NCBI RefSeq assembly: GCF_003206615.1
Contig: NZ_PZJW01000006.1
Location: 310,001 to 374,000, forward strand
Origin: Salinicola acroporae
GTDB lineage: Bacteria; Pseudomonadota; Gammaproteobacteria; Pseudomonadales; Halomonadaceae
Direction: 5' to 3'
Length of the DNA stretch: 64,000 nt
Part shown: positions 49,011 to 58,362 of the stretch, piece by piece
How the letters are laid out: each line of letters starts with the position of its first letter
Position numbering within the stretch: position 1 is the stretch's first letter
Notes under the pieces: model-generated
Seen by the model: the letters and a program-made list of their open reading frames with translations, nothing else
Told to the model about the DNA's origin: nothing
Databases searched by the model: none
Translations under genes and position numbers: made by a program

Positions 49011-49967
49011 TCAGCGCGCGGGCGGAGTGACCAGCGTATCGACGATCCAGTCGATGACGCCCGGGCCATCGGCGTTCATGCAGACCTCCGCCACGTTGCC
49101 TTGGGACCAGCGGGGATCGACGAACTCGCGCCGCTCGGGGGCCATCAGGGTCTGGCCTTCGGCTAGACCGTCGGTGACCACGCTCAGGTAGCCACGCTCG
49201 ACGCGGAACAGGTCCGGGCGCATCAGCCACACCAGCGCACAGCTATCGTGAGGGCAGCAGCCATCGATGCCCAGCGCCTGCTGGTAGAAGGCGCGGTAGA
49301 AGGCATAGCTCTCGCCCAGCACCTTCCCCAGTTGCCCCTGGGCTTCGACGATCTGCGCCATGCTCTGCGGGTCCAGCACGCAGCGGTGTGTCGCATCCAG
49401 CCCTACCAGCGTTAGCGGCCAGTCGGCCTGCAATACCCGGGCTGCGGCATGGGGATCATTGAAGATATTGGCTTCCGCGACGGGCGTCACGTTACCGCCT
49501 TCGCGGATCGATCCGCCCATCACGACCACGCGCTTGACCTTGTCGACCAGGGTGGGGTCGAGTTGCAACGCGGCGGCGAGATTGCCCAGCGGGCCGACGG
49601 CGACCAGCACGACTTCGCCCGGCCGGGCGTTGACCTGATCGACGATGAATTGGGCGGCACTCTGCTTCAGCGCCTGGGTAGTGACCTGTGGCAATTCGAT
49701 GTTGCCCAAGCCGTTGTCGCCGTGGATGTGCCCCGGCGGCGGGTTCTTGGGCTTGACCAGCGGCCCGGCGGCCCCCTGGGCAACGGGAATCGACTGACCG
49801 GCGAGCTCCGCGAGCAGCAGCGCATTGTGGGTGGCCACCTCGATCGTGACATTGCCGAAGGTGGTAGTCAGGCCCAGTAGCTCGATATCCGGATGGGCCA
49901 GCGCGATGGCGATGGCCTGGGCGTCGTCGACTCCGGGGTCGGTGTCGAAAATGATGGGCGTCGGCAT
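49011..49967 (-). CDS. Inosine/uridine-preferring nucleoside hydrolase
   Basis: A 318-residue Ca2+-dependent hydrolase (Rih/IUNH family) cleaving ribonucleosides to base plus ribose. The cation-binding DTDPGVDDAQAI at residues 8-19, the region GGSIREGGNVTPVAEANIFND near 152-172, and HDSCALVWLMRP near 240 define the active site. AGGA precedes the ATG by six bases. It is the last gene of a three-gene minus-strand operon after a ribokinase-like gene, which would phosphorylate the ribose released. Confidence 0.9.
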   Translation of the reverse strand: MPTPIIFDTDPGVDDAQAIAIALAHPDIELLGLTTTFGNVTIEVATHNALLLAELAGQSIPVAQGAAGPLVKPKNPPPGHIHGDNGLGNIELPQVTTQALKQSAAQFIVDQVNARPGEVVLVAVGPLGNLAAALQLDPTLVDKVKRVVVMGGSIREGGNVTPVAEANIFNDPHAAARVLQADWPLTLVGLDATHRCVLDPQSMAQIVEAQGQLGKVLGESYAFYRAFYQQALGIDGCCPHDSCALVWLMRPDLFRVERGYLSVVTDGLAEGQTLMAPERREFVDPRWSQGNVAEVCMNADGPGVIDWIVDTLVTPPAR

Positions 49968-50040
49968 GAGAATTCCTAGAGTCGGTTCAGTTGACGCGCC
50001 GCCGACCGTCGGAATGGCGGCGCGGCGGCGATGAAGAGGT

Positions 50041-50988
50041 TCAGAGGGTCGAACGCTCGGCCGGGAGAGCGGGCAGGGTGGCCATGGCCTTCTCGACGGC
50101 ATCCGCATCGGGAATGCTGGGTTCGGCACCAGCCTTCTGGACACAGAGCGCCGAGGCGGTCGTCGCCAGGCGCAGCGCCTGTTCGACCTCGTCGCCGCGC
50201 TGCCGTGCCGCCATGAAGTAGCCGATGAAGGTATCGCCGGCGGCCGTGGTGTCGATGGCCTCCACCTCGTGGGCGGCCAACGTGACGCGCTCGCCGCGAT
50301 GCTGATGACAGGCCCCCTGGCCGCCCAGGGTCAGGACGATCTCCACGTCCGGCAGATGCGTGGCCAGCGCCTCGAGCAGGGTGCCGGAATCGACGGACTC
50401 TTCCTCCCCGACCAGCGCCGCCGCTTCGCCGCGATTGAGGAACAGGAGCTGGCACAGATCCAGCGGCAAGCCGGCGATCTCCGCGGACAGCGGGGCCGGG
50501 TTGAATGCGATCGAGAGGCCGTTGTCGGCCGCCAGGCGCAGCATCTTGCCGGCATCATTGCACTCGTTCTGGAGCAGGATCCAGCTGCCGGGGGCGGCCG
50601 AGCCGACCAGCGCTTCGAGGCGACCGTCGTCGAAGCCGTGGTTGGCGCCAGGGTAGAGGATGATCGCGTTCTCGGCGTCGTCGTCGACCTGGATCAGAGC
50701 GTGGCCACTGGCGCCATCGATCAGCTCGATATCCGCGGTATCGACGCCGGCACGGGTCAACGGCTCCAGCGCCCACCGGTCGCCCTCGTGCAGGCGGCCC
50801 CAGTGAGCAACGCGCCCGCCGGCACGCGCCAGGGCCAGCGATTGGTTGGCACCTTTGCCACCCAGTACCTGATGCAGGCTGGTGCTGGAGAGCGTCTCGC
50901 CCGGGCGCACCAGGTGTGGAACCCGATAGACGTGGTCGATGTTGATGGAACCGTAGTTGTAGATCCTCGGAATTTCGGTCGCCATCAT
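50041..50988 (-). CDS. Ribokinase-like PfkB-family sugar kinase
   Basis: A 315-residue carbohydrate kinase. GGKGANQSLALARAGG near residue 44 and ATP-site DTTAAGDTFIGYFM near 246 match ribokinase, with Ala instead of Gly in the usual DTTGAGD anion hole. The catalytic Asp is intact. The start overlaps the stop of the dehydrogenase gene upstream (ATGA), and a second ATG is adjacent at 50985. Partner of the nucleoside hydrolase downstream. Specificity (ribose or another pentose) is inferred. Confidence 0.85.
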   Translation of the reverse strand: MMATEIPRIYNYGSINIDHVYRVPHLVRPGETLSSTSLHQVLGGKGANQSLALARAGGRVAHWGRLHEGDRWALEPLTRAGVDTADIELIDGASGHALIQVDDDAENAIILYPGANHGFDDGRLEALVGSAAPGSWILLQNECNDAGKMLRLAADNGLSIAFNPAPLSAEIAGLPLDLCQLLFLNRGEAAALVGEEESVDSGTLLEALATHLPDVEIVLTLGGQGACHQHRGERVTLAAHEVEAIDTTAAGDTFIGYFMAARQRGDEVEQALRLATTASALCVQKAGAEPSIPDADAVEKAMATLPALPAERSTL

Positions 50989-51929
50989 CCGTGCTCCTCG
51001 GTCAGCCAGGTGCGCAGATTGTCGGCGGTCAGGTCGACGACGCGCTGGCGCGCTTCCGGTGTGATCCAGGCATTGTGCGGCGTCACGATCAGATTGAGCG
51101 GCTCGTGCAGGGCATCGAGCAGGGGGTGCCCCTCTCGCGGAGGTTCGACAGGCAGGCTGTCGACGGCCAGTCCGCCGAGGCGCCGATCGCGGAGGGCGGC
51201 CAGCGCTGCGTCCTCGTCGATGATCCCACCGCGAGCACAGTTGATCAGCAGCGCTTCCTTCTTCATCGTCGCCAGCGCCTCGCGGTCGATCAGGCCCCGG
51301 GTCGCCTCCGTCAACGGGCAGTGCAGGCTCAGCACGTCGGCATCACCCAGCAGCGAGGTCAGGCTGGGGCGAGCATCATTTGCCTCGTTCCCGGGGCGGG
51401 CGGCAAAACTGACACGCATGCCAAAGGTTTCCCCCAGCCTGGCCACCGCCGAGCCCAGCTCTCCGCTGCCGACGATCACCAGATGTTTGCCGGCCAGTTG
51501 CAGGGTGCGGTGGTCGAGCAGGCAGAAGATGTCGCTTCTCTGCCAGGCGCCATCGCGCACGTCGGTCTGGTACAGCGGCAGTCGCGCGGCCAGCGCCAGC
51601 GTCAGCATCAGGGTGTGCTGGGCAACGCTCGCGGTGCCGTAGGCCGAGACGTTACGCACGATGATGCCGCGCCGTTCGGCTGCGACCATGTCGAGGTTGT
51701 TGGTGCCGGTGGCCAGCACGCAGATCAGCTTCAGGTCGGGAAGGGCATCGATCAACTCGGCATCGATGACGACCTTGTTGGTCAACGCGATGGTGGCGCC
51801 CTCGAGCCGGTCGAGCCTCTCGTCCATGGCTGTTAGCTGATGGATCACGAGATCGTCGACGAGCGTGCGGATCGGCGCGAGGTCGACGTCGTCACCGAGC
51901 GAAGCGGCATCCAGAAATACGGCTTTCAT
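50985..51929 (-). CDS. D-2-hydroxyacid dehydrogenase (HprA-like)
   Basis: A 314-residue NAD(P)-dependent dehydrogenase. The Rossmann site is LVIVGSGELGSAVARLGETFGM near residues 147-168, substrate arginine in NCARGGIIDEDA near 228, and the catalytic pair includes Glu and His in the VTPHNAWITPEARQ end near 283. Resembles glycerate/hydroxypyruvate dehydrogenase HprA. Start at 51929 (MKAVFLDAASLGDD). First gene of the operon with a sugar kinase and nucleoside hydrolase; why a hydroxyacid dehydrogenase is coupled to nucleoside breakdown is unclear. Confidence 0.86.
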   Translation of the reverse strand: MKAVFLDAASLGDDVDLAPIRTLVDDLVIHQLTAMDERLDRLEGATIALTNKVVIDAELIDALPDLKLICVLATGTNNLDMVAAERRGIIVRNVSAYGTASVAQHTLMLTLALAARLPLYQTDVRDGAWQRSDIFCLLDHRTLQLAGKHLVIVGSGELGSAVARLGETFGMRVSFAARPGNEANDARPSLTSLLGDADVLSLHCPLTEATRGLIDREALATMKKEALLINCARGGIIDEDAALAALRDRRLGGLAVDSLPVEPPREGHPLLDALHEPLNLIVTPHNAWITPEARQRVVDLTADNLRTWLTEEHG

Positions 51930-52232
51930 GCGTCTTTTCCTTGTTTCTTTTCCGTTCCGGCTGTCGTCGCCTGGCGGTCGCTGGCGTGCGGACGACGACA
52001 TCGGCATTGTCAGCCGGTAATATTGCCTGCGACCGGCCGCTACGCGCTATACTATGCGGCTTTCGAGCTTGGCTTGGGAAGGTCCGCGTGACCACCGGCC
52101 ATGACGAACGACGAACGAAAAATCGACTAAAGCATGGCGCGACGCCCGTCGGGAGAAGCGCGCCTGGATATCGCCAGCGAGCCCTCCGATCACCGGCAGG
52201 CGACCCTGGCACTCATAGAGAGTGACGACATC
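51930..52232. other. Divergent promoter region, hprA-like / FmdB-aspS
   Basis: 303 bases between divergent operons. A candidate promoter is annotated separately at 52023-52053. No gene is supported; an upstream in-frame ATG at 52134 for the FmdB-like gene lacks family similarity. Confidence 0.45.
52023..52053 (+). promoter_or_regulatory. Candidate sigma-70 promoter of FmdB-aspS
   Basis: TTGCCT (52023-52028) and TATACT (52048-52053), separated by 19 bp, one or two more than ideal. Confidence 0.35.
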
Positions 52233-52526
52233 ATGCCCATCTATGAATACGAGTGTAAGGCTTGCGGTCATCGTCTGGAAAAGCTCCAGAAGATCAGCGC
52301 GGCGCCGTTGACCGATTGCCCGGCATGCGAGCGTGCCGAACTGTCCCGTCTGGTCTCCGCGGCCGGCTTCCGGCTGGCCGGTGGCGGCTGGTACGAGACC
52401 GATTTCAAATCGGGCAGCAAGAAGAACCTCGTTGGCGATAGCGCCAAACCGGCGACTTCCTGCGATAGCGGCGGCAAGTCGGACGGCGCCAGCAAGGCGA
52501 GCGGCGAGAGCAAAGCGTCGGCCTGA
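52233..52526 (+). CDS. FmdB-family zinc ribbon protein
   Basis: A 97-residue protein starting [19 protein letters not shown], with a zinc ribbon of two CxxC pairs (CKAC near 8-11 and CPAC near 29-32). Residues after 50 are Gly/Ser/Lys-rich and probably disordered. Members of this family are commonly found just before aspS; function unknown, possibly regulatory. The ribosome site is weak. aspS follows after 44 bases. Confidence 0.9.
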   Translation: MPIYEYECKACGHRLEKLQKISAAPLTDCPACERAELSRLVSAAGFRLAGGGWYETDFKSGSKKNLVGDSAKPATSCDSGGKSDGASKASGESKASA

Positions 52527-52570
52527 ATACCGTCTTCACCCTTTTTAGCTTCACAATCTTAGGATCCAGC

Positions 52571-54352
52571 ATGCGCAGTCATTATTGCGGCCAATTGAAC
52601 GAGTCATTGATCGATCACGAAGTCACGCTCTGCGGGTGGGTCCATCGCCGCCGCGACCATGGCGGTGTCATTTTCCTCGACATGCGCGATCGAGACGGTG
52701 TCGCTCAAGTGGTAGTGGATCCCGATACCGCCGAAGCGTTCGCCAACGCTGATCGCTCGCGCAGCGAGTATGTGCTGCGTATCGTCGGCCGCATTCGGCT
52801 CCGCCCCGAGGGCACCCAGAATCCCAACATGCCCACCGGCATGATCGAGGTACTGGCCAAGCGGGTCGAGGTGCTGAATACCGCCGCCACGCCGCCTTTC
52901 CAGCTCGACGAGCATGGCAAGGTCGGCGAGGAGGTGCGTCTGAAGTACCGCTACATCGACCTGCGCCGCCCCGAGATGATCGAAAAGCTACGCCTGCGCT
53001 CGCGCATCACCCACAGCGTGCGTGCCTATCTGGAGGAGCACGGCTTTCTCGATATCGAGACGCCGATCCTGACCCGTGCCACGCCGGAGGGCGCGCGTGA
53101 CTATCTGGTGCCGAGCCGGACCCACGATGGGCACTTCTTCGCGCTGCCGCAGTCGCCGCAACTGTTCAAGCAACTGCTGATGGTGTCCGGTTTCGATCGC
53201 TACTATCAGATCGCCAAGTGTTTCCGTGACGAGGATCTGCGCGCGGACCGCCAGCCGGAGTTCACCCAGATCGACATCGAAGCCTCGTTCATCGATGAGC
53301 AGGAGATCATGGGCACTACCGAGAAGATGGTGCGCCAACTGTTCCAGGACGTGCTCGAGGTGGCGCTGCCGGAATTCCCGCGCATGCCCTACAGCGAAGC
53401 CATGCAGCGCTACGGCTCAGACAAGCCGGACCTGCGGATCCCGCTGGAGCTGGTGGATGTCGACGACCTGATGCAATCGGTGGACTTCAAGGTCTTTTCC
53501 GGCCCGGCCAAGGCCGACGATGGCCGGGTCGCCGCGCTGAAGGTCAGCGGTGGCGCCAAGCTGTCACGCAAGGAGATCGACGAGTACACCAAGTTCGTTG
53601 GCATCTATGGCGCGAAAGGGCTGGCCTGGATCAAGGTCAACGAACGTGCCAAGGGGCTGGAAGGCCTGCAGTCGCCGATCGTCAAGTTCATGGAAGGGAT
53701 CGTCGAGCAGTTGCTGGATCGGGTGGGTGCCGAGGATGGCGATATCATCTTCTTCGGCGCCGACAAGGCTCGCATCGTCAACGAGGCAATCGGTGCGCTG
53801 CGCGTCAAGCTGGGCGAGGACCTCGACCTCTATACCGCCAAGTGGGCGCCATTGTGGGTGGTCGATTTCCCGATGTTCGAAGCCGACGACAATGGCCGGC
53901 TATCGGCGCTGCATCATCCGTTCACCGCACCATCCTGCTCGCCGGAAGCGCTTCAGTCGTCACCGTCGACGGCGCTGTCCCGCGCTTACGACATGGTGCT
54001 CAACGGTACCGAACTGGGGGGCGGCTCCATCCGTATTCACGACCAGGCCATGCAGCGAGCCGTGTTCGAAGTGCTCGGCATCGGCAAGGACGAGGCGGAA
54101 GAGAAATTCGGCTTCCTGCTCGATGCCCTGCAGTACGGCGCACCGCCCCATGGTGGCTTGGCCTTCGGTCTCGATCGATTGGTGATGCTGATGACCGGAT
54201 CGCGCACGATTCGGGACGTGATCGCCTTCCCCAAGACGCAGAGCGCCGCGGATCTGATGACCGATGCCCCTGGCGAGGTCACCAACCAGCAGCTGCGCGA
54301 TCTGCATATTCGGCTGCGCCAGAAGGCGCAGCCGGAAAGCGCCGGCGAGTAG
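52571..54352 (+). CDS. aspS: Aspartate--tRNA ligase
   Basis: A 593-residue bacterial-type class IIb AspRS (590 in E. coli). N-terminal OB-fold ([21 protein letters not shown], residues 18-38), class II motif 2 [16 protein letters not shown] near 217, the bacterial insertion GAD domain (about 290-420) and motif 3 [16 protein letters not shown] near 528 are in order. It is followed by ruvC; in many gammaproteobacteria yebC lies between them, absent here. Confidence 0.97.
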   Translation: MRSHYCGQLNESLIDHEVTLCGWVHRRRDHGGVIFLDMRDRDGVAQVVVDPDTAEAFANADRSRSEYVLRIVGRIRLRPEGTQNPNMPTGMIEVLAKRVEVLNTAATPPFQLDEHGKVGEEVRLKYRYIDLRRPEMIEKLRLRSRITHSVRAYLEEHGFLDIETPILTRATPEGARDYLVPSRTHDGHFFALPQSPQLFKQLLMVSGFDRYYQIAKCFRDEDLRADRQPEFTQIDIEASFIDEQEIMGTTEKMVRQLFQDVLEVALPEFPRMPYSEAMQRYGSDKPDLRIPLELVDVDDLMQSVDFKVFSGPAKADDGRVAALKVSGGAKLSRKEIDEYTKFVGIYGAKGLAWIKVNERAKGLEGLQSPIVKFMEGIVEQLLDRVGAEDGDIIFFGADKARIVNEAIGALRVKLGEDLDLYTAKWAPLWVVDFPMFEADDNGRLSALHHPFTAPSCSPEALQSSPSTALSRAYDMVLNGTELGGGSIRIHDQAMQRAVFEVLGIGKDEAEEKFGFLLDALQYGAPPHGGLAFGLDRLVMLMTGSRTIRDVIAFPKTQSAADLMTDAPGEVTNQQLRDLHIRLRQKAQPESAGE

Positions 54353-54512
54353 GCGGGCTGGAGACGACGACGCCGGCGCCCCAGGTGGGCGCCGGCTTGC
54401 CTTCAGGGGTTCGGCGAGGCCCGCGAATGCTGGTCGTCCGCCAAGTTCCATCGTCACAGTGGGTCCGTCATCCGGAAGACCGGTGGGGAAGGCGGCCAAA
54501 GGAGGCCAGCGC

Positions 54513-55052
54513 TTGATTCTGTTGGGCATTGACCCCGGTTCGCGAATCACCGGCTACGGCGTCATCGACGTCACCGCCAAGCCGCGCTATGTCGCCAGTG
54601 GCTGTATCCGTATCCAGGGGGACGATCTGGCCCAGAAGCTGGCACGGATATACGCTGGCATCAGCGAGCTGATAGGCGAGTATCGACCCGCGGAGTTCGC
54701 CATCGAGCGGGTGTTCATGGACAAAAACGCCGACTCGGCGCTAAAGCTCGGCCAGGCGCGAGGCAGTGCGGTCGTCTGTGCAGCCAATCACGGCCTTCCG
54801 GTGCACGAGTATGCCGCTCGCCAGGTCAAGCAGGCGATTACCGGTAACGGCGGCGCCGACAAGGCGCAGATCCAGCATATGGTGACGGCGCTGCTCTCGC
54901 TGGATGCCCCACCACCGACCGATGCCGCCGATGCGCTGGCCATCGCACTGACCCACGCATACGCCCGACAGGGGTTGCTGGCCGTTGCGCCCAAACGTCG
55001 TGGTAAACCGTCGCGAGGCGGGCGGTGGCGCGACTTCGAGCCGGATCTTTAG
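54513..55052 (+). CDS. ruvC: Holliday junction endodeoxyribonuclease RuvC
   Basis: A 179-residue resolvase that cuts four-way junctions symmetrically. The four catalytic acids align: Asp7 (LGIDPGS), Glu65 (FAIERVF), Asp137 and Asp140 (DAADALA); E. coli has 7, 66, 138 and 141. TTG at 54513 is the start, with AAAGGAGG seven bases upstream; an ATG at 54264 would lie in aspS. A 74-base gap precedes ruvA. Confidence 0.95.
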   Translation: MILLGIDPGSRITGYGVIDVTAKPRYVASGCIRIQGDDLAQKLARIYAGISELIGEYRPAEFAIERVFMDKNADSALKLGQARGSAVVCAANHGLPVHEYAARQVKQAITGNGGADKAQIQHMVTALLSLDAPPPTDAADALAIALTHAYARQGLLAVAPKRRGKPSRGGRWRDFEPDL

Positions 55053-55126
55053 CCGGGTGGTGGCAGCTAGTCAGTTGAATCGGCGATGCGTATAGTGGAC
55101 GCGGTCAGAGTAAGGACACGGATGGC

Positions 55127-55732
55127 ATGATTGGACGTTTGCACGGCACGCTGCTGGAGAAACACCCCCCCTGGATCGTCATTGATGTCAACGGCGTGGG
55201 CTACGAGCTCGAGACCTCGATGACCACGCTGGTTGCGATGCCCGGCGCCGGGGAAGAGGTGCGCGTCTACACGCACCTCAGCGTGCGGGAGGACGCCCAT
55301 CTGCTCTACGGGTTTGCTCGCGACGAAGAGCGCCAGCTGTTTCGGGCCCTGATCAAGGTCAATGGCATTGGCCCCAAGCTGGCGTTGGCCATTCTTTCGG
55401 GTATGGATACCGACGCTTTCATCCGCTGCGTCATGGACGGTGACAGCAAGGCCCTGACCAAGTTGCCCGGTGTCGGCAAGAAGACGGCGGATCGCCTGAT
55501 CGTCGAGATGCGCGACCGTTTCCCGCACTGGCAGGAGGGGCAGGAGTCGCTGCTCGACACTCCCCGTGCTGCCGCGCAACCCGCTTCCGATCCGCAGGCG
55601 GATGCCGAGGCGGCGCTGGTGACGTTGGGCTACAAGCCTGTCGAGGCTTCCCGCATGCTGTCCGGCCTGGACAAGAATCTGCCGACCGAGGCGCTGATCA
55701 AAGCAGCGCTGTCACGTCAGTTGGCTGGATAA
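55127..55732 (+). CDS. ruvA: Holliday junction DNA helicase, RuvA subunit
   Basis: A 201-residue tetramer-forming junction-binding protein. OB-fold domain I begins [12 protein letters not shown]; two helix-hairpin-helix motifs ([14 protein letters not shown] near 81 and [17 protein letters not shown] near 116) bind DNA backbone; the C-terminal domain III (about 150-201) binds RuvB. Length matches E. coli (203). The stop is seven bases before ruvB. Confidence 0.96.
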   Translation: MIGRLHGTLLEKHPPWIVIDVNGVGYELETSMTTLVAMPGAGEEVRVYTHLSVREDAHLLYGFARDEERQLFRALIKVNGIGPKLALAILSGMDTDAFIRCVMDGDSKALTKLPGVGKKTADRLIVEMRDRFPHWQEGQESLLDTPRAAAQPASDPQADAEAALVTLGYKPVEASRMLSGLDKNLPTEALIKAALSRQLAG

Positions 55733-55739
55733 CGCGCCC

Positions 55740-56792
55740 ATGATCGAACCCGACCGCCTGGTGGCGGCGCCGCCGCAGCAGGGCGAGCAGCAGGTCGACC
55801 ACGCCATCCGTCCCCGTCGGCTCGATGATTACATCGGCCAGCCGCGGGTGCGCGAGCAGTTGGATATTTTCATCTCCGCGGCACGTAAACGCGGGGACAG
55901 TCTCGATCACACCCTGGTTTTCGGCCCGCCCGGGCTGGGAAAGACGACCCTGGCCAATATCATCGCCGCCGAGATGGAGGTGGATATCAAATCCACCTCC
56001 GGCCCGGTACTGGAACGAGCTGGAGATCTGGCCGCGATGCTGACCAATCTGCAGCCTGGTGACGTACTGTTTATCGACGAGATTCACCGCCTGCCGGCCG
56101 CAGTGGAAGAAGTCCTCTATCCGGCGATGGAGGATTTCCAGCTCGATATCATGATCGGCGACGGCCCGGCGGCACGCTCGATCAAGCTCGACCTGCCGCG
56201 TTTCACCCTCGTGGGTGCCACCACGCGAGCCGGCCTTTTGACCTCGCCGCTGCGCGACCGGTTTGGCATCGTCCAGCGGCTCGAGTTCTATGCCATCGAC
56301 GAGCTGACCGAGATCGTCGCTCGTTCGGCGCGGCTGCTCGAGGTGCCTGCCGATGTTGCCGGGGCCCGGGAAATCGCGCGGCGGGCCAGGGGAACGCCAC
56401 GCATCGCCAATCGCCTGCTGCGGCGGGTACGCGACTTCGCCGAGGTCAAGGGCGACGGTAGTGTCGACGCCGCGATCGCCGACCAGGCGCTCAACATGCT
56501 CAACGTCGATAGCCACGGTCTCGATCATATGGACCGACGTCTGCTGTTGGCGATGATCGAGAAATTCGATGGCGGTCCCGTGGGCGTCGATAGTCTCGCG
56601 GCTGCCATTAGCGAGGAGCGCGACACGATCGAGGATGTCATCGAGCCTTATCTGATCCAGCAGGGCTTCATGATGCGAACCGCCCGTGGCCGTGTCGTCA
56701 CCCGCTCCGCTTATCACCATTTCGGCATCGTGCCCAGCGATCAAGCGCCTCGAAGCGAACCATCCAGCCATGATGGGCCCGGCAATGAATGA
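55740..56792 (+). CDS. ruvB: Holliday junction branch-migration ATPase RuvB
   Basis: A 350-residue AAA+ hexameric motor. Walker [14 protein letters not shown] near residue 62, Walker [11 protein letters not shown] near 110, sensor 1 GATTRAG, arginine finger region [15 protein letters not shown] near 215, and a C-terminal winged helix. Length compares with 336 in E. coli. The last 8 bases overlap ybgC. Confidence 0.96.
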   Translation: MIEPDRLVAAPPQQGEQQVDHAIRPRRLDDYIGQPRVREQLDIFISAARKRGDSLDHTLVFGPPGLGKTTLANIIAAEMEVDIKSTSGPVLERAGDLAAMLTNLQPGDVLFIDEIHRLPAAVEEVLYPAMEDFQLDIMIGDGPAARSIKLDLPRFTLVGATTRAGLLTSPLRDRFGIVQRLEFYAIDELTEIVARSARLLEVPADVAGAREIARRARGTPRIANRLLRRVRDFAEVKGDGSVDAAIADQALNMLNVDSHGLDHMDRRLLLAMIEKFDGGPVGVDSLAAAISEERDTIEDVIEPYLIQQGFMMRTARGRVVTRSAYHHFGIVPSDQAPRSEPSSHDGPGNE

Positions 56793-57195
56793 ATTCATCC
56801 TGCCGGTAAAGGTCTATATCGAGGACACCGACGCCGGCGGCATCGTGTACTACGTTAACTATTTGAAATTCATGGAGCGCGCTCGAAGCGAGTGGTTGAA
56901 CGCATTGGGGTTCGGTCAACGTGGACTGATCGAGCAGGGCGTACAACTGGTGGTACATTCGCTTCAGTGTCGCTACGCACGCCCGGCACGGCTCGATGAC
57001 CGGCTGGAGGTAACCGCCAGCATCGACCGCCTGGCCGCCTGCACGTTGCGATTCGCGCAGGCAGTTCGGTACGACGGGGATACATTATGCGAAGCGTCGG
57101 TCGATATTGCGTGTGTCGACGCGCAACGCCTGAAACCAAGACGTTGGCCCAGCAATCTACACGCGGCGCTGACATCCGCCATTCCTAGCCAGTGA
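56785..57195 (+). CDS. ybgC: Tol-Pal system-associated acyl-CoA thioesterase
   Basis: A 136-residue hotdog-fold thioesterase (134 in E. coli) acting on acyl-CoA or acyl-ACP, the first gene of the tol-pal cluster. The catalytic Asp is in [20 protein letters not shown]. The start is taken as ATG 56785, overlapping the end of ruvB; ATGs at 56770/56773 are alternatives with no better ribosome site. Confidence 0.92.
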   Translation: MNEFILPVKVYIEDTDAGGIVYYVNYLKFMERARSEWLNALGFGQRGLIEQGVQLVVHSLQCRYARPARLDDRLEVTASIDRLAACTLRFAQAVRYDGDTLCEASVDIACVDAQRLKPRRWPSNLHAALTSAIPSQ

Positions 57196-57208
57196 TTCGA
57201 GGATTTTC

Positions 57209-57898
57209 GTGAACGACTCCATGTCCATCCCCCATCTGATCATGAACGCCAGTCTGGTGGTCCAGCTGGTCATGCTCCTGCTGTTGACTGCCTCGGTCGC
57301 TTCCTGGGTCGTCATCTTTCAACGCAGTTTCGCGTTGAGCCGAGCCAGGAAGGCGCAGAAGGCCTTCGACGAGCGTTTCTGGTCAGGCGTCGATCTCAAC
57401 GAACTCTATCGTGACGTGCCGGAGAACCACGAAGCGCAGGGCTCTGAGCATGTGTTCCGTGCCGGCTTCCGGGAGTTCAATCGGCTGATGCCCAAGACAC
57501 GCAGCAGTGAAGCAGTGCTGGACGGGGTGCAACGCTCCCAGCGAGTCGCGCTGTCACGCGAAGAAGACAACCTCAACGACAAGCTCACCCTGCTGGCCAC
57601 GGTGGCGTCGGCCAGCCCCTATATCGGCCTGTTCGGCACTGTCTGGGGGATCATGGGCTCCTTCCAGAGCCTGTCGATGGCGCAGCAGGCAACGCTCTCG
57701 ACCGTGGCTCCCTGGATCGCGGAAGCGCTGGTGGCGACCGCAATGGGCCTTTTCGCGGCGATCCCTGCGGTGATCTTCTACAACCGGTTGTCATCCATCG
57801 CCAGCCGTCTGCTCGGCGAGTACGAGGATTTCGCCGAAGAGTTCCATTCGATTCTGCACCGTAACCTGCAAGGTCGCGGCGGCAATCCGGCGGCCTGA
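57209..57898 (+). CDS. tolQ: Tol-Pal system protein TolQ
   Basis: A 229-residue inner-membrane protein with three helices (about 12-37, 130-158, 165-190), homologous to ExbB and MotA; with TolR it forms the proton channel energising TolA. LLATVASASPYIGLFGTVWG near 128 and PWIAEALVATAMGLFAAIPA near 168 are signature pore helices. GTG start at 57209 has GAGGA six bases upstream. Length matches E. coli (230). Confidence 0.95.
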   Translation: MNDSMSIPHLIMNASLVVQLVMLLLLTASVASWVVIFQRSFALSRARKAQKAFDERFWSGVDLNELYRDVPENHEAQGSEHVFRAGFREFNRLMPKTRSSEAVLDGVQRSQRVALSREEDNLNDKLTLLATVASASPYIGLFGTVWGIMGSFQSLSMAQQATLSTVAPWIAEALVATAMGLFAAIPAVIFYNRLSSIASRLLGEYEDFAEEFHSILHRNLQGRGGNPAA

Positions 57899-57912
57899 GG
57901 CGGAGGTTCAAC

Positions 57913-58353
57913 ATGGGTGGACCCTATAGCCGCCATCATCGGCGCAAGCCGATGGGCGAAATCAATGTCGTCCCGTTCATCGACGTCATGCTGGTACTGC
58001 TGGTGATCTTCATGATCACCGCCCCGATGTTGACCCAAGGCGTGCAGGTCGATCTGCCGCAGGTCACGTCGGAGCCGATCGATACCGACGAGCAGGAGCC
58101 GATCATCGTCTCCGTGGACAGTCAGGGCGAATACTTCATCTCGCTGGGCGAACAGGACAAGGCGGTCACGCTGCAGACCGTGGGCGACCAGGTAGTGGCG
58201 ATTCTCGAGCGCAAGCCCAACACACCGGTCATGGTGCGTGGCGACAGGAATGCCTCGTACGGCCAGGTCGTGACACTGATGAGCACGCTACAGATGGCAG
58301 GTGTGGCGAACGTCGGATTGATTTCCGAGCCGCCGCAAGGCAACGACGGGTAA
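57913..58353 (+). CDS. tolR: Tol-Pal system protein TolR
   Basis: A 146-residue ExbD-like protein with one membrane helix (about 22-42, VVPFIDVMLVLLVIFMITAP) carrying the proton-handling Asp (FIDVML), and a periplasmic dimer domain. CGGAGG precedes the ATG by about eight bases. It works with TolQ. tolQ-tolR gap is 14 bases. Confidence 0.95.
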   Translation: MGGPYSRHHRRKPMGEINVVPFIDVMLVLLVIFMITAPMLTQGVQVDLPQVTSEPIDTDEQEPIIVSVDSQGEYFISLGEQDKAVTLQTVGDQVVAILERKPNTPVMVRGDRNASYGQVVTLMSTLQMAGVANVGLISEPPQGNDG

Positions 58354-58362
58354 GGAGTCAGC

